A stretch of DNA of 64,000 bases from Mucilaginibacter terrigena (GTDB lineage Bacteria > Bacteroidota > Bacteroidia > Sphingobacteriales > Sphingobacteriaceae): the NCBI RefSeq assembly GCF_004168255.1, contig NZ_SEWG01000001.1, positions 1-64,000 on the forward strand, given 5' to 3'. Position numbers and translations under genes: made by a program. Each line of letters starts with the position of its first letter. Position 1 is the stretch's first letter. Below, one piece after another: positions 8,300-15,980 of the stretch. Below the pieces are notes generated by a model. It did not search any database. It saw only the letters and a list, made by a program, of their open reading frames with translations, and was not told where the DNA came from.

Positions 8300-8854
8300 T
8301 TAGTTATATTTATTTAAATAATCCTGCAGGCCGCCTTTCATGCCGGCGCCAACTGCTTCAAACTTCCATTTGTTATCGCGTTTGTAAATACGGCCAAACT
8401 CAACAGCTGTTTCTATCGAAAAATCCTCCTCTAATTCATATTTAAGCACATCGGTATTGGTAGCGGCATCAAAAACACGTACGAATGAGTTGCGCACCTG
8501 GCCAAAATTCTGGCGGCGGCTGTCTGCCTCATGTATGGTTACCACCACGCAAATTTCGGTAGCGCGCGGGTCAATTATGGTCAGGTCTATTTTGATCTGC
8601 TCATCGTCGCCATCGCCGGCACCGGTAAGGTTATCACCTGTGTGCTCAACAGCGCCATCCGGCGATTTAAGGTTGTTATAAAACACAAAGTGCTCGTCGC
8701 TCAGGATCTTTTTGTTATCGCCCAGTATAAAAACAGAAGCGTCCAGGTCAAACGCTGTACCGGTTGATGAGGTGTTGGTATCCCAACCCAGGCCTATAGT
8801 AAATTTAGGAGCGTCGATAGCTTCGCGCTGCCCTTTTTGAAGATTAATTGCCAT
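8300..8854 (-). CDS. TerD family protein (TerD/TerE type)
   Basis: A 184-residue canonical TerD/TerE protein. Starts MAINLQKGQR, then GLGWDTNTSSTGTAFDLDASVFIL (first Ca motif near residue 38) and HTGDNLTGAGDGDDEQIKIDL (second Ca motif near 75), ending KFEAVGAGMKGGLQDYLNKY, all typical. It likely binds calcium and assembles with TerC and other Ter proteins at the inner face of the membrane. It is the third gene of the ter run in transcription order. Confidence 0.92.
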   Translation of the reverse strand: MAINLQKGQREAIDAPKFTIGLGWDTNTSSTGTAFDLDASVFILGDNKKILSDEHFVFYNNLKSPDGAVEHTGDNLTGAGDGDDEQIKIDLTIIDPRATEICVVVTIHEADSRRQNFGQVRNSFVRVFDAATNTDVLKYELEEDFSIETAVEFGRIYKRDNKWKFEAVGAGMKGGLQDYLNKYN

Positions 8855-8881
8855 TATGTATTAGTTTATTTTGTTTAAAAG

Positions 8882-8918
8882 TTTTGACTCTCCCCGCCCT
8901 CTCCGAAGGAGAGGGTTC
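8882..8918. repeat. Palindromic repeat (CTCTCC/GGAGAG type)
   Basis: CCCTCTCCGAAGGAGAGGG hairpin preceded by CTCTCCCCG, lying between terD and the phosphoribosyltransferase-like gene. It is a near copy of the left half of the 7487-7574 element. Confidence 0.6.
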
Positions 8919-8926
8919 TAATTATT

Positions 8927-9772
8927 TTATTCCCCCATTTTCTCCAAAGCCGAGGGTTCCAGTAATTGTTGTTTTATAAATGTAAGATTTTGTTCGTAGG
9001 CTTCAATGGTATGGTAACCGTTGCCCAAAGCCATGTTGTAAAGCTGCTCTGCAAACGCTGCCGACTGGTTTTCGATAAACAAGCTAAAGCCATCAAAACT
9101 ATAGTTTAATATGTATTTTACAATGCGTGTATTGATGCGGAAATCGCCGCTTTTGATGATATCCTCCAGGTGAAAAATTGATTTTACATGGTGATAGTTC
9201 AGATAGTTCTCCACGTTGGGGTGAATGTCCTTGTTCATCAGTTCGGCAAAGTACAGCATGTGGATATCGTTATCCAAACCATAGGCCTTAACCATTTTCA
9301 TGATCATCCGCTCGTGGCTGCCGGTAATGCGGATATCGTCTAAAAATATCAGCGTTTTGCCCGTCAAAAAGTCTTTATCGATATGGAACCGGTCGTTACC
9401 TATCAGGTTCATGCGCTGCTCGGCGTTCAGCTCGCCGTAATCTTCTTTGTAGGTGATGGTGCGGTGCACCTTGGTTTCCTGCACTACAGGCAAGCCTTTT
9501 TCGGCCAGCCAGTGGTTCAGGCGGTACACAAACCAATCCTTCATGGCAAAGGTTGCCGTCGGGATGAACGAGTACGGGCTGGAGATCACCACTATTTGCC
9601 TGGTAACCGGGTTTGTGGCCAGGTAATCGTTTATAAAACCTTCGGCCAGGGCGGTACCAAAATCTTTAGATACCGCTCCGTCGCCAAATTTAAAGCGACT
9701 GTAATCGTCGGCATCAAAGCCAAAACGGGTATCGTGGTGTATATGGTGTAACGAATATGTGGTAGATATCAT
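8927..9772 (-). CDS. Phosphoribosyltransferase-like protein of ter cluster
   Basis: 281 residues with a PRTase fold signature: TLIFLDDIRITGSHERMI (residues ~134-151) matches the PRPP-binding loop (hydrophobic stretch, two Asp, then T-G), preceded by a strand IVVISSPYSFIPTATFAMKDW. The usual TTG is ITG. Ter clusters in many bacteria carry such a PRTase next to a HAD phosphatase, and a nucleoside-derivative pathway has been proposed for them. The product is unknown. Its start codon shares one base with the stop of the HAD gene (TAATG), so the two are translationally coupled. Confidence 0.78.
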   Translation of the reverse strand: MISTTYSLHHIHHDTRFGFDADDYSRFKFGDGAVSKDFGTALAEGFINDYLATNPVTRQIVVISSPYSFIPTATFAMKDWFVYRLNHWLAEKGLPVVQETKVHRTITYKEDYGELNAEQRMNLIGNDRFHIDKDFLTGKTLIFLDDIRITGSHERMIMKMVKAYGLDNDIHMLYFAELMNKDIHPNVENYLNYHHVKSIFHLEDIIKSGDFRINTRIVKYILNYSFDGFSLFIENQSAAFAEQLYNMALGNGYHTIEAYEQNLTFIKQQLLEPSALEKMGE

Positions 9773-10470
9773 TAACTTATAAGGCTTAAAATGGTAGTAC
9801 TGTTTGAGTTGATCAGCAGCGAGCTGATACCCAATTCATTCGCGGGTGCAACGTCGTTTTTAGGATTATCGCCCACATGCATAATATTATTTAACGGGAT
9901 ATTTTTACCTGCATTACATATATCGATATTGTTTAGCATGGTTTTAAAAAATTGATGATTTGGTTTTGACATGCCTGCCTCGTCAGAGTATAGCTGAAAG
10001 TCGAAATAGTTATCCAGCCCGTAAAGCGCTAATACTTTTCGTAATGTTTTCCCGGTGATGTATCCTGTGTTGCTCAACAAACTAAAAGTTGCCCCGCTTT
10101 TTTGTTTTAGATGCTGCAGGGTATCAATTGTTACATCCGAGTAGATGCGCGGCGGGTACTTAAACAGCAGCTGTTCCATTTGCAGGTGCAGTTGCCGGTA
10201 ATCGATATCATCAATATTTAACTTATCGCCGTTGATGAGGCTGATCACCATCAGGTACATTTCGTCGGCATCGATGTTCTTTCCTGTTTTTTCGTTCACG
10301 GCGTTGCACATCAGGTCAACCTGGCGGAAAACCCGCGCAACATCCTCAACAGATTGGCCTGTTTTATTAAAATTTTGGTGGAAAAAATGGGCCCGCTGGA
10401 TCTTAAATTCGGGGTCGGATTTGATGAGCGTTAACCACAGATCAAAAGAATAGTGCTGATAGTAAGGCAT
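9772..10470 (-). CDS. HAD superfamily hydrolase of ter cluster
   Basis: A 232-residue HAD phosphatase. Motif I is SFDLWLTLI (nucleophile Asp10; the second Asp of DxD is replaced by Trp, as in the dehalogenase-like subgroup), motif II Ser/Thr in LLSNTGY, motif III Lys in MSKPNHQF, motif IV HVGDNPKNDV. An alpha-helical cap lies between motifs I and II. It is the first gene of the ter run (transcribed leftward) and overlaps the PRTase start by one base. The replaced DxD Asp makes phosphatase activity less certain. Confidence 0.8.
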   Translation of the reverse strand: MPYYQHYSFDLWLTLIKSDPEFKIQRAHFFHQNFNKTGQSVEDVARVFRQVDLMCNAVNEKTGKNIDADEMYLMVISLINGDKLNIDDIDYRQLHLQMEQLLFKYPPRIYSDVTIDTLQHLKQKSGATFSLLSNTGYITGKTLRKVLALYGLDNYFDFQLYSDEAGMSKPNHQFFKTMLNNIDICNAGKNIPLNNIMHVGDNPKNDVAPANELGISSLLINSNSTTILSLIS

Positions 10471-10596
10471 TGGCAGATGTAAACAGGTTATAAAGTAAAG
10501 CGAAGCAAACTTTATCTAATATATGCCTTTTCTGCTTAAAAAACTAACTTTTTAAATGAAGTTTATGTTATGTTAGAGGGCTTTCGGACAGCTCAA

Positions 10597-10706
10597 TTCC
10601 CTCCCTCGGGAGGGGTGTGTTGGAACGCGCGGTGGCAGGGAGGGGTTTGAACGAGATGTATGTCGTATAACCCCTCCCTGCACCCTCCCGTTGGGAGGGA
10701 ATCGCG
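10597..10706. repeat. Large palindromic repeat pair
   Basis: CTCCCTCGGGAGGGG hairpin, then GCAGGGAGGGGTTT and its inverse ACCCCTCCCTGC, then CCCTCCCGTTGGGAGGGA. The whole unit folds into a long hairpin between the ter run and the amidase gene. It belongs to the window's family of G/C-rich palindromes. Confidence 0.55.
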
Positions 10707-10749
10707 CTGGCCTCTGCTTTAAAAATTTAACGTAAAAATCCGATTGACC

Positions 10750-11571
10750 TTACTGCACCGCAAGTGCGGCCCGGTACACCTGTATAGACCGGATGATGGT
10801 TTGTACGATTTGAGTTTGGCCTTCTTCAGAGTTAAGATACTCCTCCTCGTCGGGGTTATTAATAAAACCTGTTTCTATCAGTACCGCCGGCATGGCGCTA
10901 TTAGCCAGTACGTAAAGGCTTTGTTCGCGCACACCTATCGATTTGCGGCCATCGGTTTCGGTAAATTCCTGGTTTAAATATTCGCCGAAACGGATGCTTT
11001 GCTTGCGGTATTTTTTGGTGAAGGCATCCAGTATAATGGCGTTTGATGGGTCGGATGCGTCTAAAGCCTGGTATTTTTGTTTATAATCGGGCTCTATCAA
11101 TATGGAAGCGTTCTCGCGCATTGCTTCCATCTGCTCGCCGGTACGTTTCGAGGCATAAACCAGCAGCATCACCCCGCTTTGCTTATGCTCGCGATAGGCG
11201 GTGCCTTCGGCAGATGAGTTACAATGGATAGAGATAAACAGGTTCCCCTGAGATTTATTGGCGATATCCGACCGGCGGCTCAGTTCTATAAAAGTATCAT
11301 CAGAACGGGTCATGATGGTGGCCAGGTCGGGGATCTGCGCCTGTATGGCTGCCTGCAGCTTTTTGGCGATGGCGAGGGTGACGTTCTTTTCGTACGACGA
11401 CAAGCCCTTCGCGCCGGCATCCTTACCGCCGTGGCCTGCATCAATAATAACCGTTTTTAACTTAAAGCCGCTGGCTTTAATAGTATCTGCCGCTGGCGTG
11501 AACGAACACAGCAATGTATAGAAGGACAGGATGCTGAACGTAAATATCAGCCTGAAATACTTTTTACTCAT
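10750..11571 (-). CDS. N-acetylmuramoyl-L-alanine amidase
   Basis: Zinc amidase (Amidase_3, AmiC type) that removes stem peptides from peptidoglycan, acting in the periplasm. An N-terminal signal peptide ends near residue 28. Zinc ligands and the catalytic Glu are visible in VIIDAGHGGKDAG (His), SSYEKNVTLAIAKKL (Glu), NLFISIHCNSS (His) and VLIETGFINNPDEEEYL (Glu). The length of 273 residues is a bare catalytic domain with no cell-wall-binding repeats. It stands apart from its neighbours, with over 100 bases on each side. Confidence 0.92.
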   Translation of the reverse strand: MSKKYFRLIFTFSILSFYTLLCSFTPAADTIKASGFKLKTVIIDAGHGGKDAGAKGLSSYEKNVTLAIAKKLQAAIQAQIPDLATIMTRSDDTFIELSRRSDIANKSQGNLFISIHCNSSAEGTAYREHKQSGVMLLVYASKRTGEQMEAMRENASILIEPDYKQKYQALDASDPSNAIILDAFTKKYRKQSIRFGEYLNQEFTETDGRKSIGVREQSLYVLANSAMPAVLIETGFINNPDEEEYLNSEEGQTQIVQTIIRSIQVYRAALAVQ

Positions 11572-11704
11572 TTATATAATTAGGGAACGCTAATTTAAAA
11601 CTCTGTGTATTAGCCTGCAAATAATTTGAAGTTGTTATTTGTTTTGACTGTTATTTGGCACGAAAGATTAATAAAAGAATATAAAGCAATATAGTTGCAA
11701 TACG

Positions 11705-12157
11705 TTAATTAACCCTTGCGGCACCTTTTTTACTGCATTTTGGGCAAAGGCCCGATGCATACAGCGTAAATGCCTGCGGCTCGAAACCCGCCGGCAGGGT
11801 TAGCCTCGGCATGTTCAGCTCATTAATGCAGTACACATTTTTGCATGCAGTACAGTTAAAATGCAGGTGCTCGTCGTGATGATGGTTTTCCTTGCAATCC
11901 GAGTGGCAAACCGCGTAATTGGCGGTGCCATTAAGGTCGAACACCTTATGGATGATGCCTTTCTCCTCGAACGTATTTAAAATACGGTACAGGGTTACGC
12001 GGTCAATATCGTTCATCACGCTTTCCAGGTCGGGCTGCGAAGTGGCCGTATTTTTCGAATACATCATAGACAGCACCCTCAACCGCGGCGCGGTTTTTTT
12101 AAGGTTATGCTTTTGCAGCATGTCCTCAAACTGGTAGTTATTTTTTACTTGTGCCAT
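11705..12157 (-). CDS. Fur family transcriptional regulator
   Basis: Metal-dependent repressor of 150 residues: winged helix (~10-85, DIDRVTLYRILNTFEEKGI recognition region) and dimerisation domain with two zinc CxxC pairs, CTAC near residue 106 and CPKC near 140, plus a His-rich metal site HHHDEHLHF. Fur, Zur and PerR cannot be separated by eye; the His-rich segment and the neighbour favour Zur-like. It is the second gene after the MerC-domain gene (26 bases between them), and a palindrome at the MerC promoter could be its operator, giving autoregulation. Confidence 0.88.
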   Translation of the reverse strand: MAQVKNNYQFEDMLQKHNLKKTAPRLRVLSMMYSKNTATSQPDLESVMNDIDRVTLYRILNTFEEKGIIHKVFDLNGTANYAVCHSDCKENHHHDEHLHFNCTACKNVYCINELNMPRLTLPAGFEPQAFTLYASGLCPKCSKKGAARVN

Positions 12158-12183
12158 TTATTGTCCAAATTTATAAAAAGCGG

Positions 12184-12624
12184 TTAAGCTGCTTTATGCT
12201 CATCGTGCGGATGATTATGTTTAAGGTGAAAGAAACTATCGCCCGCCTTGCAGGTACCCGCGTATTTATAGTTCACAAAGTGCGCGGCCGCTATCATAAA
12301 ACCGCCCATGGGCACCACAACGGCTTCTACCCAACCGGTAATAAATAAGTGGCCAACAATGATAGTGGTAAAGCCGGCCAGCATTAAAGCCAGCGGCAAC
12401 ACGCGGTGGTGCTCTTTAAAATAAGATGTACCTATTGACGAGATGCCCACTACAAGCGCTATGATGATCATGATCCACTCTACCCAGGGATTGGCCAAAA
12501 AGCCCAGGCCAATTAAGGGCAAACTGGTAAAAAAGACAGGCACCGCCGCGCAATGTATAGCACAAAGGGTGGAAGCTGTCATCCCTACATTATCAAGTTT
12601 TATGGCTTTTAACCGCTGGATCAT
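12184..12624 (-). CDS. MerC-domain membrane protein
   Basis: Inner-membrane protein of 146 residues with four hydrophobic segments and a Cys/His-rich motif in the first (STLCAIHCAAVP), the metal-capturing pattern of MerC-type transporters. It ends in a His-rich tail (HLKHNHPHDEHKAA). Co-transcribed with the Fur regulator, so import or sensing of zinc or another transition metal is more likely than mercury transport. An in-frame ATG lies at 12651, but a perfect TAnnTTTG element at 12629-12636 on this strand would lie inside that extension; I chose 12624. Confidence 0.8.
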   Translation of the reverse strand: MIQRLKAIKLDNVGMTASTLCAIHCAAVPVFFTSLPLIGLGFLANPWVEWIMIIIALVVGISSIGTSYFKEHHRVLPLALMLAGFTTIIVGHLFITGWVEAVVVPMGGFMIAAAHFVNYKYAGTCKAGDSFFHLKHNHPHDEHKAA

Positions 12625-12628
12625 GCTG

Positions 12629-12660
12629 CAAAGATAATACAAATGCAACATTATTGTATT
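12629..12660 (-). promoter_or_regulatory. Candidate promoter and Fur-type operator
   Basis: Reading leftward, TATCTTTG (12636-12629) fits the Bacteroidota -7 element TAnnTTTG exactly and ends four bases before the MerC-gene ATG, implying a very short leader. It abuts a 25-bp inverted repeat AATACAA-N11-TTGTATT (12636-12660). The position and the neighbouring Fur gene suggest metal-dependent repression; this is an inference. Confidence 0.45.
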
Positions 12661-12865
12661 TAGAATTGTTGATGATTTGTAAAATGAAGTGTTTGCTACC
12701 GGCTGTTTGCTATCGCAAACGTTTTAGACCAGTAATGGGTTAAGCTTTCAGCTTAACAGTCTTATTCAATGAATTTGCTGCCCGTTTGCTAATTTTGCTT
12801 CGCAAGCTGAAGTTTGCTTGTTTTAGGCAAAAGTTGAAAATTTAGACCAGTATTGGGGTAGCATT

Positions 12866-12980
12866 AAGTCTCAAGTTCTAAGTCTTGAGTCTCAAGTTCT
12901 AAGTCTAAAGTCTCAAGTTCTAAGTCTTGAGTCGTAAGTCAAACTGAAAAATCGACTATAGACTTAAGACTTACGACTTC
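12866..12980. repeat. Tandem 21-bp repeat and AAGTC hairpin
   Basis: CTCAAGTTCTAAGTCT recurs three times with a 21-bp period (the CTCAAGTTC core starts at 12870, 12891 and 12912). AGTCGTAAGTC (12930-12940) then pairs with GACTTACGACT (12968-12978) as an 11-bp stem whose right arm ends at the stop of the HD-YitT gene. It is related to 8223-8299. Confidence 0.55.
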
Positions 12981-12981
12981 T

Positions 12982-14439
12982 CTAATGCCTTGCCCTGCGC
13001 TTCAATACGCCACCCGCGGCCTCTTTGATAATACTGGTAAAGATGAATGCTTTGGGGTCGATATCGTGTACCATGTTCTTCAATCGCCTGAGCTCTAAAC
13101 GCGTAACTACGGTAAATACGATATCTACAGGGTGGCTCACGTCAAAGCTGTCTTTCAGGAACCCCCGTTCGCCTTTGTAAACGGTAATGCCCCGGCCAAG
13201 CTGCTTTACCAGCATTTCTTTTATAGCCGCGTTTTGCCCCGATATGATGGTTACGCCGGTGTATTCTTCCAGGCCTTCTATCACAAAGTTGATGGTGCGC
13301 GATGCGGTATAATAGGTTAATATAGAGTATAATGATGTGGGCAGCCCCAGCTTTATCGCCGCTATCAGGAATATCACAATGTTTATCCCCAAAATGATCT
13401 CGCTGATGGTAAAGCTGATGCGCTTGCCGGTATAAAGCGCCAAAACCTCGATACCATCCAGCGCGCATCCGCCGCGGATAGCCAGGCCGATCCCCGTTCC
13501 CATAAACACCCCGCCAAATATGGATACCAGTAGTTTATCGGAAGTTATTTTTTCGGGATACGGGATATAAAGCAGGCAAAGCGCCACGCCCACAATAGCC
13601 AAAAAGGTTTTCACCGCGAAGGATTTATTCACCTGGAATGCTCCCATAATAATGAACGGGATATTGGCAATGATAATAACGTAGGCAATGTTTACGTGGT
13701 AAAGTTCGTGTATCAACAGGGAAATGCCGGTTACGCCACCATCAAAAAACGCGTTTGGTACCAAAAAACTTTTTAATGCAAACCCACAGAAAAGGATGCC
13801 TGCAAGCGTATAAACGGTATCTAAAAAACTAATTTTTATAGCGTTATTGTTGGTCATTAAGGTTAAAGTTTTGTTTCGCAAATCTCTTAAATTTTCCTGT
13901 TTTTTCGGCTCCTTATTTTTTAGGGATGCATTGGTAAAGTAACGGTGGCCCTGCAAAAAGTTTACCTGCATGGTATCCCATTGCTTTTCGCTTTTTATGG
14001 TGCCAAGCGCCTGCATTTCGTTAAACAGCCTGTTGCCGGTACGTATAAAATCTTCGCGGCCCAGGTAGTCCAGGTCGGCATCGCAAATAATTTCTTCCAG
14101 TAAGGTCTTGGGTTGCTGGGGCAATTGTGTGGCCATTATCAGCGTACATATTTTTTCTATGTCTGCATCGGCGTAGCCAAATTTTGGTAACGCCTGGCGG
14201 GCAATATTGCATGATGCTGCTTCGTGGTTATGAATGTGCTCCAGGTAACCGCAGTCGTGGTACAGGGCGGCTGCCAGTAAAAGCCTGGTATCCTCTTCAT
14301 TAATATTTTCCTGGCGGGCAATTGCCTGTGCCGAATGGTAAACATCAAGGGTATGATCTACGTTATGGTAACGGAACTGCACCGGCAATTCGTGCTGCAA
14401 CCTATCCAGTATATATTTGCCTTCGGGGCTTTCAACCAT
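12982..14439 (-). CDS. HD phosphohydrolase fused to YitT membrane protein
   Basis: Two proteins in one frame. Residues ~1-185 form an HD-domain metal phosphohydrolase: RYHNVDHT, ALYHDCGY (HD pair) and CDADLDYLG. Residues ~197-485 form a YitT-type protein: five or so membrane helices (VYTLAGILFCGFALKSF, GGVTGISLLIH, GGCALDGIEVLAL) and a C-terminal cytoplasmic DUF2179 domain (TVVTRLELRRLKNMV). The junction (NLRDLRNKTLTL, then M195) reads like former intergenic DNA, and M195 at 13857 would be a natural start for a separate YitT, so some free YitT may be made. The substrate is unknown; HD domains of this size often act on nucleotides. Confidence 0.85.
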   Translation of the reverse strand: MVESPEGKYILDRLQHELPVQFRYHNVDHTLDVYHSAQAIARQENINEEDTRLLLAAALYHDCGYLEHIHNHEAASCNIARQALPKFGYADADIEKICTLIMATQLPQQPKTLLEEIICDADLDYLGREDFIRTGNRLFNEMQALGTIKSEKQWDTMQVNFLQGHRYFTNASLKNKEPKKQENLRDLRNKTLTLMTNNNAIKISFLDTVYTLAGILFCGFALKSFLVPNAFFDGGVTGISLLIHELYHVNIAYVIIIANIPFIIMGAFQVNKSFAVKTFLAIVGVALCLLYIPYPEKITSDKLLVSIFGGVFMGTGIGLAIRGGCALDGIEVLALYTGKRISFTISEIILGINIVIFLIAAIKLGLPTSLYSILTYYTASRTINFVIEGLEEYTGVTIISGQNAAIKEMLVKQLGRGITVYKGERGFLKDSFDVSHPVDIVFTVVTRLELRRLKNMVHDIDPKAFIFTSIIKEAAGGVLKRRARH

Positions 14440-14516
14440 ATCATCAAACCATTAATCGGTTGCGCTAAGATATTAATTAGAGGGGAAAGTTGGGTTACTT
14501 CCTTTTCGCAATTTTA

Positions 14517-14620
14517 CTCACCCCGACAACGCTGCGCTTGTCTACCTTCTCTGCTGGGCAAAGAGGATGAAGAGAAAATAGACCCTCTTTCCAGGCAGCG
14601 GAAAGAGGATGGTTGAGGGC
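14517..14620. repeat. Diverged palindromic repeat
   Basis: Contains CACCCCGACAACGCTGCGC, CTGGGCAAAGAGGATGAAGAG and CCCTCTTTCCAGGCAGCGGAAAGAGGA. It is a more decayed member of the G/C-rich palindrome family, in the 336-base gap between divergently transcribed genes. The rest of the gap (14440-14516 and 14621-14775) holds no gene; the promoters of both neighbours must lie there. Confidence 0.4.
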
Positions 14621-14775
14621 CTATAGCCAATGGGATGGAAGCTTTTTGTCACCGCTTCCTGATTAGTGTACCCGCAACGTCATATAACATACCAGCTGCT
14701 GCAACAGCGTGTTTTTAGCATTAATTTTGAATAACATCTGTAAAAAATGGGTGTTATCATCCTTATAGGATCAAT

Positions 14776-15813
14776 ATGAGCGCAAATAAATTATCAGATA
14801 TAAAATATTCCGTATTAGACCTGGCTACCGTTGTTGCAGGCAGCACTCCGGCCGATAGCTTCAAAAAAAGCATGGATGTAGCCCAACTTGCCGAAAAAGT
14901 TGGCTATACTCGCTACTGGTTTGCCGAGCATCATAACATGATGAACGTGGCAAGCTCTGCAACAGCTGTATTAATAGGCTACATAGCAGGCGGTACATCA
15001 AAAATAAGGGTAGGGTCGGGCGGTATTATGCTGCCAAACCACGCGCCGCTTATTGTGGCCGAGCAATTTGGTACGCTTGCATCGCTTTATCCGGGCCGTA
15101 TCGACCTTGGTTTAGGCCGCGCACCCGGCACCGACCAAACTACAGCCCTGGCCATCCGCGGCGAAAATTTTAATGCCGCGCATAATTTTCCGCGGGATAT
15201 TGTGAAGCTGCAAACCTATTTCTCGGCCGATAATGCTACAAGTAAAGTAAGGGCTATCCCCGGCGAAGGCCTTGACATCCCGATATGGGTGCTGGGCTCC
15301 AGTACCGATAGCGCCAAGGTTGCCGCTGCCATGGGTTTGCCGTATGCATTCGCCAGCCATTTTGCGCCAACCTATTTTAAAGAAGCTATCCAGATCTACC
15401 GCGATAATTTTAAGCCATCCGAATACCTGCAAAAGCCATACGTAATGGCCTGTGTAAACGTGGTTGCTGCCGATACCGATGGTGAAGCCGAATACCTTTC
15501 CACATCCGTAAAGCAATTTTTTATGGGGGTGGTAACCGGTAAAAGGCAGTTATTGCCGCCGCCTGTAAAAAGCATGGACAGTATTTGGAACGTTTTTGAA
15601 GAAGAAGCCGTGATGCAGATGCTGGCCTATTCGTTCATTGGCGGCCCCGAAAGGATCAGGGCAGAACTTGGCGCCTTTGCCCAAGAAACAGGTATTAATG
15701 AAGTAATGGCTACCTCGCACATTTTCGATCACCAATCACGGATGTACTCGTATAAAGTTTTTGCCGATGTGATACGGAATACCAATTTCGCCCCGCTAAA
15801 TATTGATTTATAA
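14776..15813 (+). CDS. Luciferase-like flavin-dependent oxidoreductase
   Basis: A 345-residue TIM-barrel protein of the bacterial luciferase superfamily that uses reduced FMN. Recognisable segments are [31 protein letters not shown] (near residue 45), [40 protein letters not shown] (near 80) and [27 protein letters not shown] (near 170), typical of the YhbW-like group 1 subfamily. The substrate cannot be told from sequence. It is a single-gene unit read away from the HD-YitT gene. Confidence 0.9.
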   Translation: MSANKLSDIKYSVLDLATVVAGSTPADSFKKSMDVAQLAEKVGYTRYWFAEHHNMMNVASSATAVLIGYIAGGTSKIRVGSGGIMLPNHAPLIVAEQFGTLASLYPGRIDLGLGRAPGTDQTTALAIRGENFNAAHNFPRDIVKLQTYFSADNATSKVRAIPGEGLDIPIWVLGSSTDSAKVAAAMGLPYAFASHFAPTYFKEAIQIYRDNFKPSEYLQKPYVMACVNVVAADTDGEAEYLSTSVKQFFMGVVTGKRQLLPPPVKSMDSIWNVFEEEAVMQMLAYSFIGGPERIRAELGAFAQETGINEVMATSHIFDHQSRMYSYKVFADVIRNTNFAPLNIDL

Positions 15814-15908
15814 TAAGTGAATCAGCCATAGCTCTTAGTATAAACAGCTTCATAAATACTTTCTTAAAAGGACATATTATTTAGTATATAATAATATATT
15901 AGTGTCGG

Positions 15909-15937
15909 ATATTGTAATGGTTCGCCGGTTACAATAT
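15909..15937. promoter_or_regulatory. Inverted repeat before giant NHL gene
   Basis: ATATTGTAA and TTACAATAT are perfect 9-bp arms around an 11-base loop, in the 167-base gap upstream of the giant gene. It could be an operator or a weak terminator of the upstream gene; there is no T-run right after it. Confidence 0.3.
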
Positions 15938-15980
15938 GCCTAAGTATTTTTAGTAAGGCTCCCCCTGGTTAATACTAATA

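Noticed and set aside
12866..12940. Three 21-bp units considered as a small CRISPR array
   Set aside because: The units are contiguous with no unique spacers between them, and no cas gene is nearby.
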